From positions 1-64,000 of the forward strand of contig JADHYV010000077.1 in assembly GCA_027604705.1 (NCBI GenBank): a DNA stretch of 64,000 nucleotides, in the 5' to 3' direction. The position numbers were made by a program, and so were the translations under genes. Source of the stretch: Allomyces arbusculus (lineage: Eukaryota > Blastocladiomycota > Blastocladiomycetes > Blastocladiales > Blastocladiaceae). Below are positions 44,990-55,762 of this stretch, in pieces; within the stretch, counting starts at the first letter, position 1; each line of letters begins with the position of its first letter. The notes under the pieces are model-generated. The model saw only the letters and a program-made list of their open reading frames with translations. It did not search any database and had not been told where the DNA came from.

Positions 44990-46222
44990 ATGTACTCGCT
45001 CGCTCGCCCCCTGACCGCCGTTGCAGCGCGCTCGGTACGGTCAAGCATGCGGTGATGCGTGGATGGGTGAGGGACTGGATGCGCGCTGCGCTGGTTGTGG
45101 AGACGCGCGCCAGGACGACGGCGGCGTGGACGTGGACGACCACGATGCAGCACCGCAAGCCCTGCCGCCATCCCTGCTTTGCTCACCCACGAGCACACCC
45201 ATCGCGACCACCCCCGCTAACCCCGCCCCCTTCCCTCCCACCAGGCCGCCCGCACCTTCGCCTCGGCCGCCGGCACGACCCTCGTCGTTGTCGAGCACAA
45301 GAACGGCGCCCTCCTCCCGGCGACCCTGCACGCCCTTACTGCCGCCAAGCAACTTGGCGGGTCGATCACCGCCGTGATCCCGGCCGCCGACTCTGCGTCG
45401 GCTACCCCCATCGTCGACGCCCTGCAGCAGCACGCGCCGTCGGCGATCCTGGTGGCGACGCACGCGGCGCTCGCCAAGCCCGCCGTGGCCGAGATTGTCG
45501 CCCCGCTTGTCGCCAAGGCCGCCGAGTCCTCGGGCGCGACGCACATTGTCGCGGCGCACTCGAGCTGGGGCAAGAACGTGCTCCCTCGTGTCGCCGCGCT
45601 GCTCGACGTGTCGGCCGTGTCGGACGCGGTCGCGATTTTGGGGGAGGATACCTTCACGCGCCCGATTTTTGCGGGGAATGCGCTGGCCACGGTCAAGGCG
45701 ACCGATAAGGTCAAGGTGGTCACGGTGCGCCCGACGGCGTTTGAGCCGTCGGTCGCGACGGGGGCCGCCGCGGGCGCGCCCGTTTCCGAGATCTCGGCGG
45801 ACGCGGCCACAGCGACCGAGTTTGTTAAGGAAGACATTGTCAAGTCCGACCGCCCCGAACTGGACGCGGCCAAGATCGTGGTCGCCGGTGGCCGCGCGCT
45901 CAAGTCGGCCGAGAACTTCCAGATCCTCTACGACTTGGCCGACAAGTTGGGTAATGCCGCGGTCGGTGCGTCGCGTGCTGCCGTGGATGCGGGCTATGCG
46001 GACAACTCGCTGCAGATTGGCCAGACAGGCAAGGTGATTGCGCCGCAGCTCTACATTGGTGCGGGGATCTCGGGCGCGATTCAGCATTTGGCGGGCATGA
46101 AGGATTCGAAGGTGATTGTCGCGATCAACAAGGACCCGGAGGCGCCGATTTTCGCGGTCGCGGATTACGGGCTCGAGGCCGACTTGTTTGAGGCGGTGCC
46201 GGAGATGACGCAGAAGCTGTAA
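44990..46222 (+). CDS. ETFA: Electron transfer flavoprotein subunit alpha, mitochondrial
   Basis: Carries electrons from acyl-CoA and other dehydrogenases to ETF-QO. Exon 1 (44990-45034) codes only for the start of the presequence (MYSLARPLTAVAARS). A 210-bp intron precedes exon 2 (45245-46222). The alpha/beta N-domain (TTLVVVEHKNGALLPATLHA) is followed by the FAD domain: VVAGGRALKSAENFQILYDL, GASRAAVDAGYADNSLQIGQ, and the signature LYIGAGISGAIQHLAGMKDS KVIVAINKDPEAPIF. Total about 340 residues, as expected. Confidence 0.96.
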
Positions 46223-46970
46223 GAGCGCGAGGAGGGAGGAGCATGCTTGTCGGTTTGTTGTAGCTCGCGCGCTAATCGTGGGTGCAGGTGGGGTCGTGGA
46301 GGCTCGTTGACGTGCTGTTGCTTGGCGACGGCGGGTTGACGAGCTCGACGGGCCGCGCGGTGCGCTCGCGTGGGTGTCGTCTTTTTTTCTATACAGTCTA
46401 CATAGTCGTTGCTGGATCGCTTTTGCCGTCGTCGGCGTTGACAACCGATGCCAGGTCAACGGGATGCGAAGACGACGGTTTTGTCGTGCAAGTGTGTTTT
46501 GTCGTGCAAGTGTGACGAAGTCATGATGCCCTTTGCAGAGCACAAGGCAAGAAAACTCTGGATCGACATCTAACGTCAGCTGTCGCCCAGCTTCCTCCTC
46601 ACCACCGTCGTCCTTGTCTCCAAAAGCATCAGCGCGGCGTCGACCAAAGCTCGCACTGCCCGCAACACTTGCGCGGGCACGGCGGCAACTGTCGCCAGCA
46701 TCGAATTACGAGTGTCGACTAGCACAACGTCGAGCAATCCCGTGCGCCACCCTCCAGCACCGACTCCACCACGCCCAAGCACCTGGATTGTTCGAAAACA
46801 ACCAATTATTACGCCCCCCTCGATTCCCGTGTAACCCCAAGGCCGTGCGCTCATTGCTCCGGCTCAACGAGCCAACTGGATCACTGCTCTGCTCTGCTCG
46901 CCGAACCAACGGCACGACACTTGTCGATTGTAAACCTCGCCCCGTCACCCATTTCAAAAAACCAACCGCC
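46223..46970. other. Intergenic region upstream of the membrane protein
   Basis: The frame of the downstream gene is open from 46533, but the text before 46971 is Arg/Ser/Pro-rich and I treat it as 5' UTR. Nothing else seen. Confidence 0.4.
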
Positions 46971-48245
46971 ATGCCTGACGCGGACGATACCTCGTCGGGT
47001 CTGTCGACGACCATGATCATTGTGATTGTTGCCGTGGCCGTCGTGGTCGTGGCCGGGGTACGATCCTGCCCTGCTTTCCTGCAACTTTCGTGGTGGACAC
47101 CCATCGCTGACCTCCCCTCTTTTCTACTGCAGATCACGACGCTCGTCTGCATTCTCCGCCGGAGACGCCGCCTGCAGCGCGCCAGACCGATCAAAGACGA
47201 CCACGAAACCGCTCCACCATCACTCACGCATCTCGGCGCGGTCAACGCATCACAATCGAACCTGCACCTCGTCGCGCACGACCACGCCGCCGTCACCACC
47301 CCTCCTGTCCACGACGACCCCAACCCTTCCACCGCTGCGGCTCCACCCGCCGAACCCGCTAACGACGACGACCAGTCCTCGACCCACACCGAATCCGCAT
47401 CCGACCTCGACCCACGACGCATTACTGCTTGGTCCGTGCCCTTGTCGGACCTGGACGTGCTAGCGACGCACGGGTACTCGGCCGCCACCCTCACGACCGC
47501 CCTCGCGCAACACGCACAGCGGAGTAAATCCCTTGGCCAGATGCTCGTACGGCACGCGACTCGTCGCAGTCTTCTCGAATCCGTCACCGCCTCCGCCGTC
47601 CGAGACGTCGCTGCGCTCTTACCGACAGCCACGGCGCGGCGGCGACTGCGTTCCGCATGGACGCCAGCGGAAGTCGCGGCGTACCTGGGAGGCCGGACCG
47701 CGCAGCGCGTGTTCACAACGTTGAAGGACCAGTCGCCCGTGACGAAACCGCGGCCCGGGTCCGGCGGCGGGTTCGACGATGTACCTGCGGGCGCCGCGTC
47801 GATCGCACGCGCGGACTTGCTCGTGTTCCACCGCGCGACGGCTGAGTCGGAGGCTGGGGGAGTACTGCCGGACAGGTGGGCCGCCGTCTTGGACCCACTG
47901 CACTCAGCGATCCTCGCCGACCTCGAGGGCCTGGGCGTGCCCGTGAAACCTTCGGCGGAGACGGCGATCCGCGCCTTGGCGGTGCACGCGGTCTACGTGC
48001 ACCTGGTGCATACGGTCGTGAACCGGCAGTGGGAACTGCGGTTTGGAGCGCCGGGGGAGGTGTTTGATCCGCGCCGGATGGTGCGGGAGGCGAGGTTGGT
48101 GAGCGACGACGGTGAAGTGAGCGTGGTGGAGACGGACCGATTGCGGGTCGCGTTTGCGGTCGCGCCGGGGATCGATGAGCCGTGGGGCGCAACGGGGGAG
48201 GCGTTGGTCAAGATGCATGTCGTGTGTTATGACGAGCTGGTGTGA
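46971..48245 (+). CDS. Unrecognised single-pass membrane protein
   Basis: Start chosen at 46971 (accgccATGc). A short acidic N-terminus is followed by a hydrophobic helix (TTMIIVIVAVAVVVVAGV), then, after a 75-bp intron (47058-47132), ITTLVCILRRRRR, a classic stop-transfer. This suggests N-out, C-in topology. The 370-residue cytoplasmic part has a Thr/Asp-rich linker and a helical domain (ITAWSVPLSDLDVLATHGYS, VTASAVRDVAALLPTATARR, ETAIRALAVHAVYVHLVHTV). I know no family with this pattern. The intron is stopless and in frame, so retention would add 25 residues beside the membrane helix. Convergent with SCAMP. Confidence 0.7.
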   Translation: MPDADDTSSGLSTTMIIVIVAVAVVVVAGVRSCPAFLQLSWWTPIADLPSFLLQITTLVCILRRRRRLQRARPIKDDHETAPPSLTHLGAVNASQSNLHLVAHDHAAVTTPPVHDDPNPSTAAAPPAEPANDDDQSSTHTESASDLDPRRITAWSVPLSDLDVLATHGYSAATLTTALAQHAQRSKSLGQMLVRHATRRSLLESVTASAVRDVAALLPTATARRRLRSAWTPAEVAAYLGGRTAQRVFTTLKDQSPVTKPRPGSGGGFDDVPAGAASIARADLLVFHRATAESEAGGVLPDRWAAVLDPLHSAILADLEGLGVPVKPSAETAIRALAVHAVYVHLVHTVVNRQWELRFGAPGEVFDPRRMVREARLVSDDGEVSVVETDRLRVAFAVAPGIDEPWGATGEALVKMHVVCYDELV

Positions 48246-48486
48246 GAGTGATGGAGGAGTGTTTGTACAGCTCATTTGTGCGTATTTCTTTGCGATTGGT
48301 GCCCGATTTAGTGGTTTCCCAGTTCCCAACTCTTTTGTGCCCTCTTCACTTGCTCTCTCCTCTCGATCTTGTTTGCGTAGTACATTAATCATATACCAGT
48401 GCCATTTCCACCAAATGGTCCGCCAGTCTCGTCCTCCTCCATCTCAGTCCGGCGCCCATCGAGTCCACCCTTCCACCTCGTCCGCA

Positions 48487-49773
48487 TCACTTCCTCAGCG
48501 TCGGCACGACATTCGGCGGCTTGTTCAACGACGGCACATTACTCGGCGATTTCGCCAGCGTCGGAACCGTCAACGCCGCCGACTTGTTGGCAACAAACGC
48601 CTGTTTCGCGCCTTCCTTGAGCACTTCGCGCCCGAGTTCTGACTGCGCCGCGTCGCGAATCGCTTCCGTGCGGACCGACCGCATCGACATGCCCTTCGAC
48701 CGGTAGTACGAGGTGACTTCCTTGAGGACCCACAGCCCCGCGACGGCCTCGAGTCCAAGACACGCGGCGGAAATCAGACAAAAGACGCCCGAGACGACGT
48801 TGGTGCCGAACATGTCCATGGCGACGATGACGCCGGCACCGCCCCACCCGGGCATCCCAATAGCGAGCACAACCATCGCGCCGAGGTGGAATGCAAAGCT
48901 AGCCAGGCGGGGGTCAGTTGGGAGCACTTGGTGTGGAAACGCGTCGGGTACGTACTTGAAAAAGAAGAAAAAGAAACGCAATGACTTGTCGTCCCGCACG
49001 CCGTCATAGAGCTGCTTGTACCAGAAACTCCACGACACGGGAATCCCAATCGACATGATCAGGAAGGACATGCCGAATTGCGACCCGCCGTTGGCGCCTT
49101 TGGTCACGAGCGTCGTGAAGCACGCGATGCTAATGGAATCAGGGGGGGGGGGGGGGAGTCAATGCGGCGCACCAACCGGTGGAGAGAATCGAGACCACTT
49201 GGTACCAGTTGAAAAAGTAGGTCCAAACGCAAAAAAGCCAGAGGAAATACGCGCGCTTGACTACATCCCATCCTCGACTCGTCAGTCCTGGCGCCTCACA
49301 CGCGTAACACGCCAACAACGTACCGAGCGGCTTCCCGGCGTCCGGAATCTCCTGGTCGATATCATGGTAGACGAGCGGGCGGAATTTCGGGAAATTCGGC
49401 TGCCGACCGAGTAACTCGCCAATCTTGTCTTCTTGCACCCGTAGTTGCGCTTCGCGCGCGGCCAGTTGCTGTTCGCGGCGCTCGAGCTCGTGCATGCGGT
49501 ACCGCAGCGCGGCTTCGGCGGCTGACTAGCATCGAGAGAGTGGGCATGAGGATCAAGGGGAGGGAGAGGAGGGGGGGGGGGGGGACGAGTGAGCTAAGAA
49601 GGTACCTCTGCGGGGGCTTCAGTCGACGCGCCGCCCCATGGGATCGTGTTCTCGACGGCTTGGCCGTAGCCCTACGTGGAGTCGGTGGAACTCGGTCACG
49701 GAAAGACCCCAATAGCAATGGAGTGAGGGCGAAGGACGATACGAACGGCGCCAAATGGGTTCTGCAGGGCCAT
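48487..49773 (-). CDS. SCAMP: Secretory carrier-associated membrane protein
   Basis: Four-helix membrane protein of post-Golgi and recycling vesicles. Exon 1 starts at 49773 with MALQNPFG, containing the NPF motif that binds EH-domain proteins. A later exon gives YGQAVENTIPWGG, then the coiled coil (HELERREQQLAAREAQLRVQ), the conserved PNFPKFRPLVYHDI, and four hydrophobic segments (AYFLWLFCVWTYFFNWYQVV; FLIMSIGIPVSWSFWYKQLY; FAFHLGAMVVLAIG; MFGTNVVSGVFCLISAACLG). The cytosolic loop WYKQLYDGVRDDKSLRFFFF is the SCAMP hallmark. Two introns have C14-15 homopolymers on the coding strand. Head-to-head with the channel gene at 50281. Confidence 0.94.
49142..49156. repeat. G/C homopolymer in a SCAMP intron
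   Basis: About 15 consecutive G on the plus strand, hence C on the coding strand, placed as the pyrimidine tract shortly before the acceptor ccattag. Confidence 0.8.
49571..49584. repeat. G/C homopolymer in another SCAMP intron
   Basis: About 14 consecutive G on the plus strand, C on the coding strand, within the intron upstream of the coiled-coil exon. Confidence 0.8.
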
Positions 49774-50280
49774 GTTTGCTGCGCTGGATGCGGTTGCTGA
49801 TCAAGTTGATGGAATTGTTCTGGCTGCACGGGGATCGGGTGACCGTGCAGTTTGCGTGTGCTGTAACCAAATCCAGTTGACCGATCTGCTTCAAAGCTGG
49901 GCCACCACGATCGGACGTTGCGCAAGATCAAGGAAGCGCCGAGGCGGGTTGATTGCAGATGCAGAGCCGGACGGAACGTGGCGATGGGCGTCAGGCGTGC
50001 CGGTTGCGGGCAGATCACCTGCAGCGCTGGGGAAGCAGATCGCCTGCAGCGGCGCTGGGGAAGTGGCGATATGGAAATGCTGCAGAAAGAGCCGCAGAAG
50101 GAGAGAAGCAGCTGCAGCGAGCCGGTTGATCATTTGCGGTTTCCAGCGAGCACGTGAGCGCGTTTTGGCGGTGGAGCAACGTCGCTCGACTGGTTTGACG
50201 ATCCTCGCGTCGAAGATCCAACGACGCGCGCGACACAAGAACCAGCAGCACCGTCCACTCCCAGCAAATGACATGCCAAC
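49774..50280. promoter_or_regulatory. Shared promoter region of SCAMP and the CatSper-like channel
   Basis: 507 bp between head-to-head start codons. It contains two near-copies of agatcacctgcagcgctggg / agatcgcctgcagcggcgctggg at about 50020-50065. No TATA box. Confidence 0.4.
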
Positions 50281-52825
50281 ATGGCTAATTCTAAGCAACC
50301 CGACCTGGCCGCCGCCCTGCAAGCGCGCTCGAGCGGCCCAAGACCCAACCACTCGATCCTGCGGTCCTCGCTCGAAGTCGAGCTCACCTACCCGGCCTTC
50401 CGCCTGGTATTATCCTCGACTCTTCAAGAATCACCGTCCAACTGCGAGTCCTCCGGCGCTGATTGTCCAACAACGTCATCGTCGTCTAGCCGGGCGTCTT
50501 TGACCGCAAATTCGAGTCCAACTTTCTCTATGCGAATGCCGACTCGTCGGCACCGCGCCACTTCCACCGCGTCTTCTACCAGCACTCGGGCTTCCCGACC
50601 AACCGCAAGTACTCGCTCATTGGCGACAAGTTGGCGTCGGTCGCGGCACGTTACCCGCTGGCCGGATTGGCGGGCGGTAGCGAGGATGGCGCTCGAAGTG
50701 ATGGCGGAGTGGACGAACCCGGGGTGGGAGGGAACGCCGGCGCGAGTCCGTCGCACCAAGCGGGCAGGAAAAGGGGGGTCTCGGACCTGATGCTGATTGG
50801 GATGGGCGGGATTGGCGGGCGCAATGTGCCCGCTGACGATGGCGATAATACGTACGTACTGATTGCTGTTTGTTGCCGGAGGGGCGAGGGCCGGAGCTGA
50901 CGCGACGGGTGGACGTGGATTAGGGACTCGTACTCGATGGTGCGCCGCATCATTTTCGGCAACGCACGAAAGATGGTTTGTCTTGCTGTACCTCCGTTCT
51001 TGCGTTTGTCAATTGCAAGGTAATCCGCCATTGATTCATTCGAACAGAACGTGTCGCGATTGGAGCGCAAGGACGTCAATTTTTCAACGATCGTCGACAT
51101 TGACGACGAGGCGTTTGAAAGCTACGTGACCGACGATCTTGCCGGACGGCTTGGCGAAGGCGATTTTTTCCGACTCGTGATGCTCATGGTCATCATTCTC
51201 AACTCGATCATGATCTCCCTGCAAACCAACACGTTTCTGGTACGGTTGTCGCTTCCGCGAACTCATCGGCCATGCGGGCGCTGATGATGCCTTGGCCTAT
51301 GTTATCCCAGCGACAACGGTACTCGGGCGTGTTTGCGGCCATGGACTCGATATTCCTGTCGATCTTCATCATGGAAGTGCTCTTCAAGTGGTACTACGCG
51401 TTTGTGACGTTTTGGAAGTCGCCATGGAACTGGCTCGACGTAGGCCTGATTGTCGTGGCGCTGCTCGGCCCACGTAAGTCGTCTCTGATTATCCTCTTAC
51501 CCCGCGGGTGACCGGAACTGATTGCTGTCGTGACTAGTGATCACGTTTTCGTCGTCGTCGCGCATTCTCAAGATGCTGCGCATGATCCGCGCGTTCCGAA
51601 GTCTGCGCGGGGTCAGCGCGCTCGCGGGCATGTATACGGTGCTGCAGACCGTGTTTCAAAGTATACCAGGTACGCTGGCATTCCCTGGCACTGCGAATTC
51701 GGGCGCGACACTGACTTGGGCTGCCGGCGGCGTCGCAGATATGCTCAACATCACATTGCTGCTGCTTATTGTCATGTTCATCTTCGCCGTGGTCGGCGTG
51801 ACACTGTTCTCGTCGAGCTACCCGGAACGGTTTGGCGATCTCGGCACGGGCACGCACGCACCTCCAAGGTCTCAGAGCTATTGATTTGGCGTCTGACTGA
51901 ACGGATGTGTTGCACGTAGCCATGATGATGCTGTTCATTCTCGTTTGCCAGGACGGGTGGGTCGGGCTGTTCAACACGATGGAGGTACGCGTTGTTTGCT
52001 TATTCCGCGGACAATCATCTTAGGATGCTAACAACAAGTTTTGCGCACGGTATCGAGTCCCGCGGTCTCTTTGGCACCGCGTCCATCTACTGTGTCATCT
52101 TTATCACGCTCGGCGGGTTCATTTTCCTAAACCTGATCACGGCTGTTGTTGTCAACAACCTGGTGCGCTTCCCCCCCTTTTCTTCTCCCCATCCCGACCC
52201 ACTCGGCAATCTATCTGACTCCTCTCCGTGCACCCCGATTTCAGGAAACGACCTACGACAACATCAAGAAACAAATGCGCCGCAAGTACCGGCAACTCAA
52301 GTCGGCCGTGGGCGGGTCCGGGACGAGCGGGTCCAGCACACAGCGGCCACTGGCAACCGTTGCCGAGGGCGACGCGTCCGTATATCTCGGCCAGATCCCA
52401 TACGAGTTACCGGAATTCGACCGCATCACCGAGTCGAAACTCGAAAAGTACTACTTACTGCTCATGGTGATCGAGGAGAATCTCAAGGAGTACGTGCAGA
52501 TCAAGCAGTCGCTGAACGAGGTACGGTACCGCCCGCGCTGTCCATTCGGCGGGCGCGGATCCTGACAGATGTGAGGTGGCGAGTGGACAGATTTTGCGCG
52601 AGATCAAGGAGATCAATGCGGACCGGGACGACGACGAGGAGGATCTGGATGCGGATCTGGAGGAGGACGAGGAAGAGCCTGATATGGTGCGTGCAGCGGT
52701 TGCCTGGTTTGTCGGATGCAGCGCGATGTGCAGGCGCTCACGATTTCGCTTGCCGTGCTCGTTTTTAGAACGCGGGAGATGCTTTGACTCGACTCATCAA
52801 CCTGCAAAACTCGCGCAATGGGTAA
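50281..52825 (+). CDS. CatSper-type single-domain voltage-gated cation channel
   Basis: Starts MANSKQPDLAAALQARSSG at 50281 and ends after a last small exon (NAGDALTRLINLQNSRNG) at 52825; about a dozen short exons. After a long cytosolic N-terminus come S1 (FFRLVMLMVIILNSIMISLQ), S2 (MDSIFLSIFIMEVLFKWYYA), S3 (PWNWLDVGLIVVALLG), an Arg-rich S4 (RILKMLRMIRAFRSLR), S5 (MLNITLLLLIVMFIFAVVGV), a pore helix and filter ILVCQDGWVGLFNTM, and S6 (FGFIFLNLITAVV-like: GGFIFLNLITAVVVNNL). One six-helix domain with a QDGW-type filter and a C-terminal coiled coil fits CatSper subunits, closest in style to CatSper3/4. These calcium channels serve flagellar motility. The acidic C-terminus (EEDLDADLEEDEEE) is unusual. 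Exact subunit identity is open. Confidence 0.8.
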
Positions 52826-53505
52826 GATTTTGGGAAATACATGATCGTGATTTCGTTGGATGGAAGGTGGATTGGGAAGGAGGCAACGCAGGATGGTTGA
52901 CAGGGGAACATCGCAGAAAGCGACAAGGACAAAGGGCTCAAGCGCGTAAAGGAGTGATCGAACCGCAAAGCGGCCGTGGTTGTGTGTTCTGGGTTCCTCC
53001 GTGCGGCGGTCATGTAGTATGGTGGGAAACGATGACGATTCAGTGTATTTACGGCGCCGTACGACGCCTCCTGGCGGATTCCCCGTCGTCTTTGAACTGC
53101 TGCGCGATTATGCCGAGACGGACGGCTTATACCCACCCATCTCTGACGTGCATGCTCGCAACCGTGGGAGGAAAAACAGGCTCTTGTCACAGTCGCCGGT
53201 GAGCGCAACAACCCCGAGTAGGGAGTTCGCGTGAGTGGAAGAGCAGGTAAGCGTGGGCGGAATGCAACGAGGACTCGTGTACAATTTGGCGGCTGCCATT
53301 GACCGGAACTCAAAGGTGTCGTGTAATGGATGCTCGGTTGGTCGTTGTTGTCAGTTCATGCATGAACGTGCCGCAATTCGGCATCTCCTTCTGCCCATTC
53401 CGTTCCACTGTTTCCAACTCCGATCGCGCTGTCGTGAACCTCTTCCTTACAACCCTCATTACTGGCCACTCTCGACCGCATCACTTGGCGCAACTTGAAT
53501 CTGCA
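52826..53505. other. Gene-poor stretch
   Basis: No recognisable domain. Marks the change from the GC-rich block to the relic-bearing block. Confidence 0.4.
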
Positions 53506-55050
53506 ATGCCGCTTGCTCAAATGCCCGACCTGGTCCTGACCGCGCTGGCGTCGTTCCTCGACACCCAGAGCACACCGCGGCCGCAAGGGACTTGCCGTGC
53601 TCTGCACATGTTCCCAGCACCAGTGCAGAAGAATGAACGCTTTCATCTCGCCGTTGCGCTTGCCGATGCACACATGGTCTTTTCATTCCTGCGCCGACGC
53701 AATTTTCCGCTATGCTCTTCGGTGCTGGTTCGCGACGGGCTCCCAAAACGTCGTGCTCTACATGGCGATTAATGCGACCGACTCGGACCTCGTCGCGTGG
53801 TTGCTGCCACAGCATTTCCCTGTCGCAATTCGACATGTGCCCAACAACATCAATGAATGGTTTTGCCTTCTTCATCGTGTTCTGATAGCCCCACGCGGCC
53901 CTGCCCGTGACCGGATTGTAAATGCGCTTGTCGAGCACGTCTATGCTGACCCCAAGAGCTGGCACAAGTGCATGATGCATGTTGGACTGTTGGGATGTAA
54001 GACGAGACCCTGCGGCAGAGCTCACGTGTCACGTCGCCCATCATGGACTTCATTGAACGCTCTGATCATGAATTTGGTTTGGAACAACACGGAAGCACTT
54101 GCAACACAATTGCTTCTACACCATCGGCCCAAGGTCACAGCCAGGTTGAGCTGATTGAATCAGTTGACAAACTTCTGTCTTGGCTGGTCCATTCTTACTT
54201 GCATCGAATCACTGTCCGTTTGGCTCGTGCAGCACCTACCTTTTCTGACCGAGACTTCACGCCGCTTTCATGGTGGACGACGTTGACTCGACAAAATGTG
54301 CAGCTGATACGGCCATCTTCATGCTGTTGCGCGACCACGCCCGGCGCACGACTCTCCTGCCAATGTCTCTGCCGGGCTGACGTGTCTGCTCGCAGCTGTA
54401 CATGGAGACGCTGGAGCCGTGTTGCACTTACTTTGTGATGACGCAAGGTCGCTCAGTGGGATGTGCGCCCTGCCATTCATCGCAGCCATGTACGGTCATA
54501 TCAAAAGTGCACAGAGGCTCATGCCTGAGATCTTTGATTTTTCGATCAAGTCGCGGTGGCAAGGGGCCTGTGATGATGTAAAGAGGTCCCTCAATGACAC
54601 TGCGATGTTGCAGTTCCTAGTGCCCCAGCGACCCATCAACCCACTGCGCGTAAACGGAATCGTTCGACAGACAGTATGCTGGATCGGTGGCCGTCATGGC
54701 CTCCGTTCTTCAGCATGTCTCGCAACTCGACATTCTGGGTCGTTTGAATGATCTTTTCTTGCGCCTTGGGCCAAGCAATCTTAGGCTGTAGAAGCGAAGC
54801 CGAACTCGAGGAGCATATGGTCCCATGCCTGATTTATATCTTACGCACTGCCGGACTGACCCAGAGTGGCATTGGCGATTGGCCGCTGGTGGATACGCTC
54901 CATACCTCAAGTCTTGGTTTGGAACGGTCTTTTATGGCTGTCCAAGTCCTGCGTTATTGCGTGTTGCTCTTTCGCACTGGCATATCGCGTGCGTCGTTTG
55001 GAACAAAATCCCTCCGGCTTGCTGGAGGGGTTGTCAAGGGTGATGGAAAT
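53506..55050 (+). pseudogene. F-box/ankyrin-type gene relic, copy B
   Basis: ATG at 53506: MPLAQMPDLVLTALASFLDT then QGTCRALHMFPAP (F-box-like) and an ankyrin-like ADAHMVFSFLRRRNFPL. The frame shifts near 53740 to NVVLYMAINATDSDLVAWLL and continues to about 54000. Further shifts lead to TCLLAAVHGDAGAVLHLLCD and LPFIAAMYGHIKSAQRLMPE (ankyrin helices, about 54380-54530), and on to about 55045. Paralogue of the relic at 32479-33061. Confidence 0.6.
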
Positions 55051-55321
55051 GCTTCTCAGCGACCCACACGTTGCTGCCATGGAGAAGTCGAAGAGCCATG
55101 TTGTGGATGGCATATGACAGCGACGATTCGTGTTGGACCAATTTCGAACGACACGGAGTTGAGAACGTTGATTTGTGGAACTTGGCCAATTGATGAGTGG
55201 TGACAATGATAATCCCAGTTTTCCTCATTCGGAGCGTGATGACTAGTGTATAGAGCAGCCATTCGCTTGGCATCGCCGATTCGCGGGCCACGACGCGGCT
55301 AATGTTTGTTGATGCTGCCTG

Positions 55322-55762
55322 GTGCAAGATATGGGCCTCAGGCAAGGGAATTCGTGGTGGTATGGATGGGCCAATGTTGTGTGCGTCTTGCTGACTTGCG
55401 CGTCACAAATGGGCTCCCCTCCCACAGTTCCCATTTTCGACGAGCTACCGGCAACACTTGTGGCAATCCAACGATCACAAGTCGAGTATTCGCTGCGACA
55501 GATTCAATTGGGTACCGGGGCGCCCGCCGGGTGGGTGCAATGCACGTTGCGCGAACCCAGCATTGCGTTGCGATTGCTCGAGCTTGAGTTTGCCCATGTC
55601 GCTCCCGAGGATCTGGCCTGGCTGGCGAACATGTAGTTGCGACGCTTCCTTGGTCTGACCACGCACCTCGAGGTGCTCCAGATCACAACACCCGTTGAGT
55701 TGCTGAGGTGTGTGCTTGCTCAAGTTGATTTCGATGCAGAAGTCCTGCAACGATTTGCGTGA
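55322..55762 (+). pseudogene. LRR-like gene fragment with an in-frame stop
   Basis: Reads VPIFDELPATLVAIQRSQVE ... IALRLLELEFAHVAPEDLAW, a TAG at about 55634-55636, then in the same frame LRRFLGLTTHLEVLQITTPV. The Leu spacing is LRR-like and continues across the stop, so this looks like a recently disabled piece. Confidence 0.4.

Noticed and set aside
45041-46543. 500-codon minus-strand frame
   Set aside because: Antisense to ETFA; Arg/Gly/Asp text with no domain, whereas ETFA is unmistakable on the plus strand.
46706-47716. 336-codon minus-strand frame
   Set aside because: Antisense to the membrane-protein gene, whose start, helix and intron are coherent.
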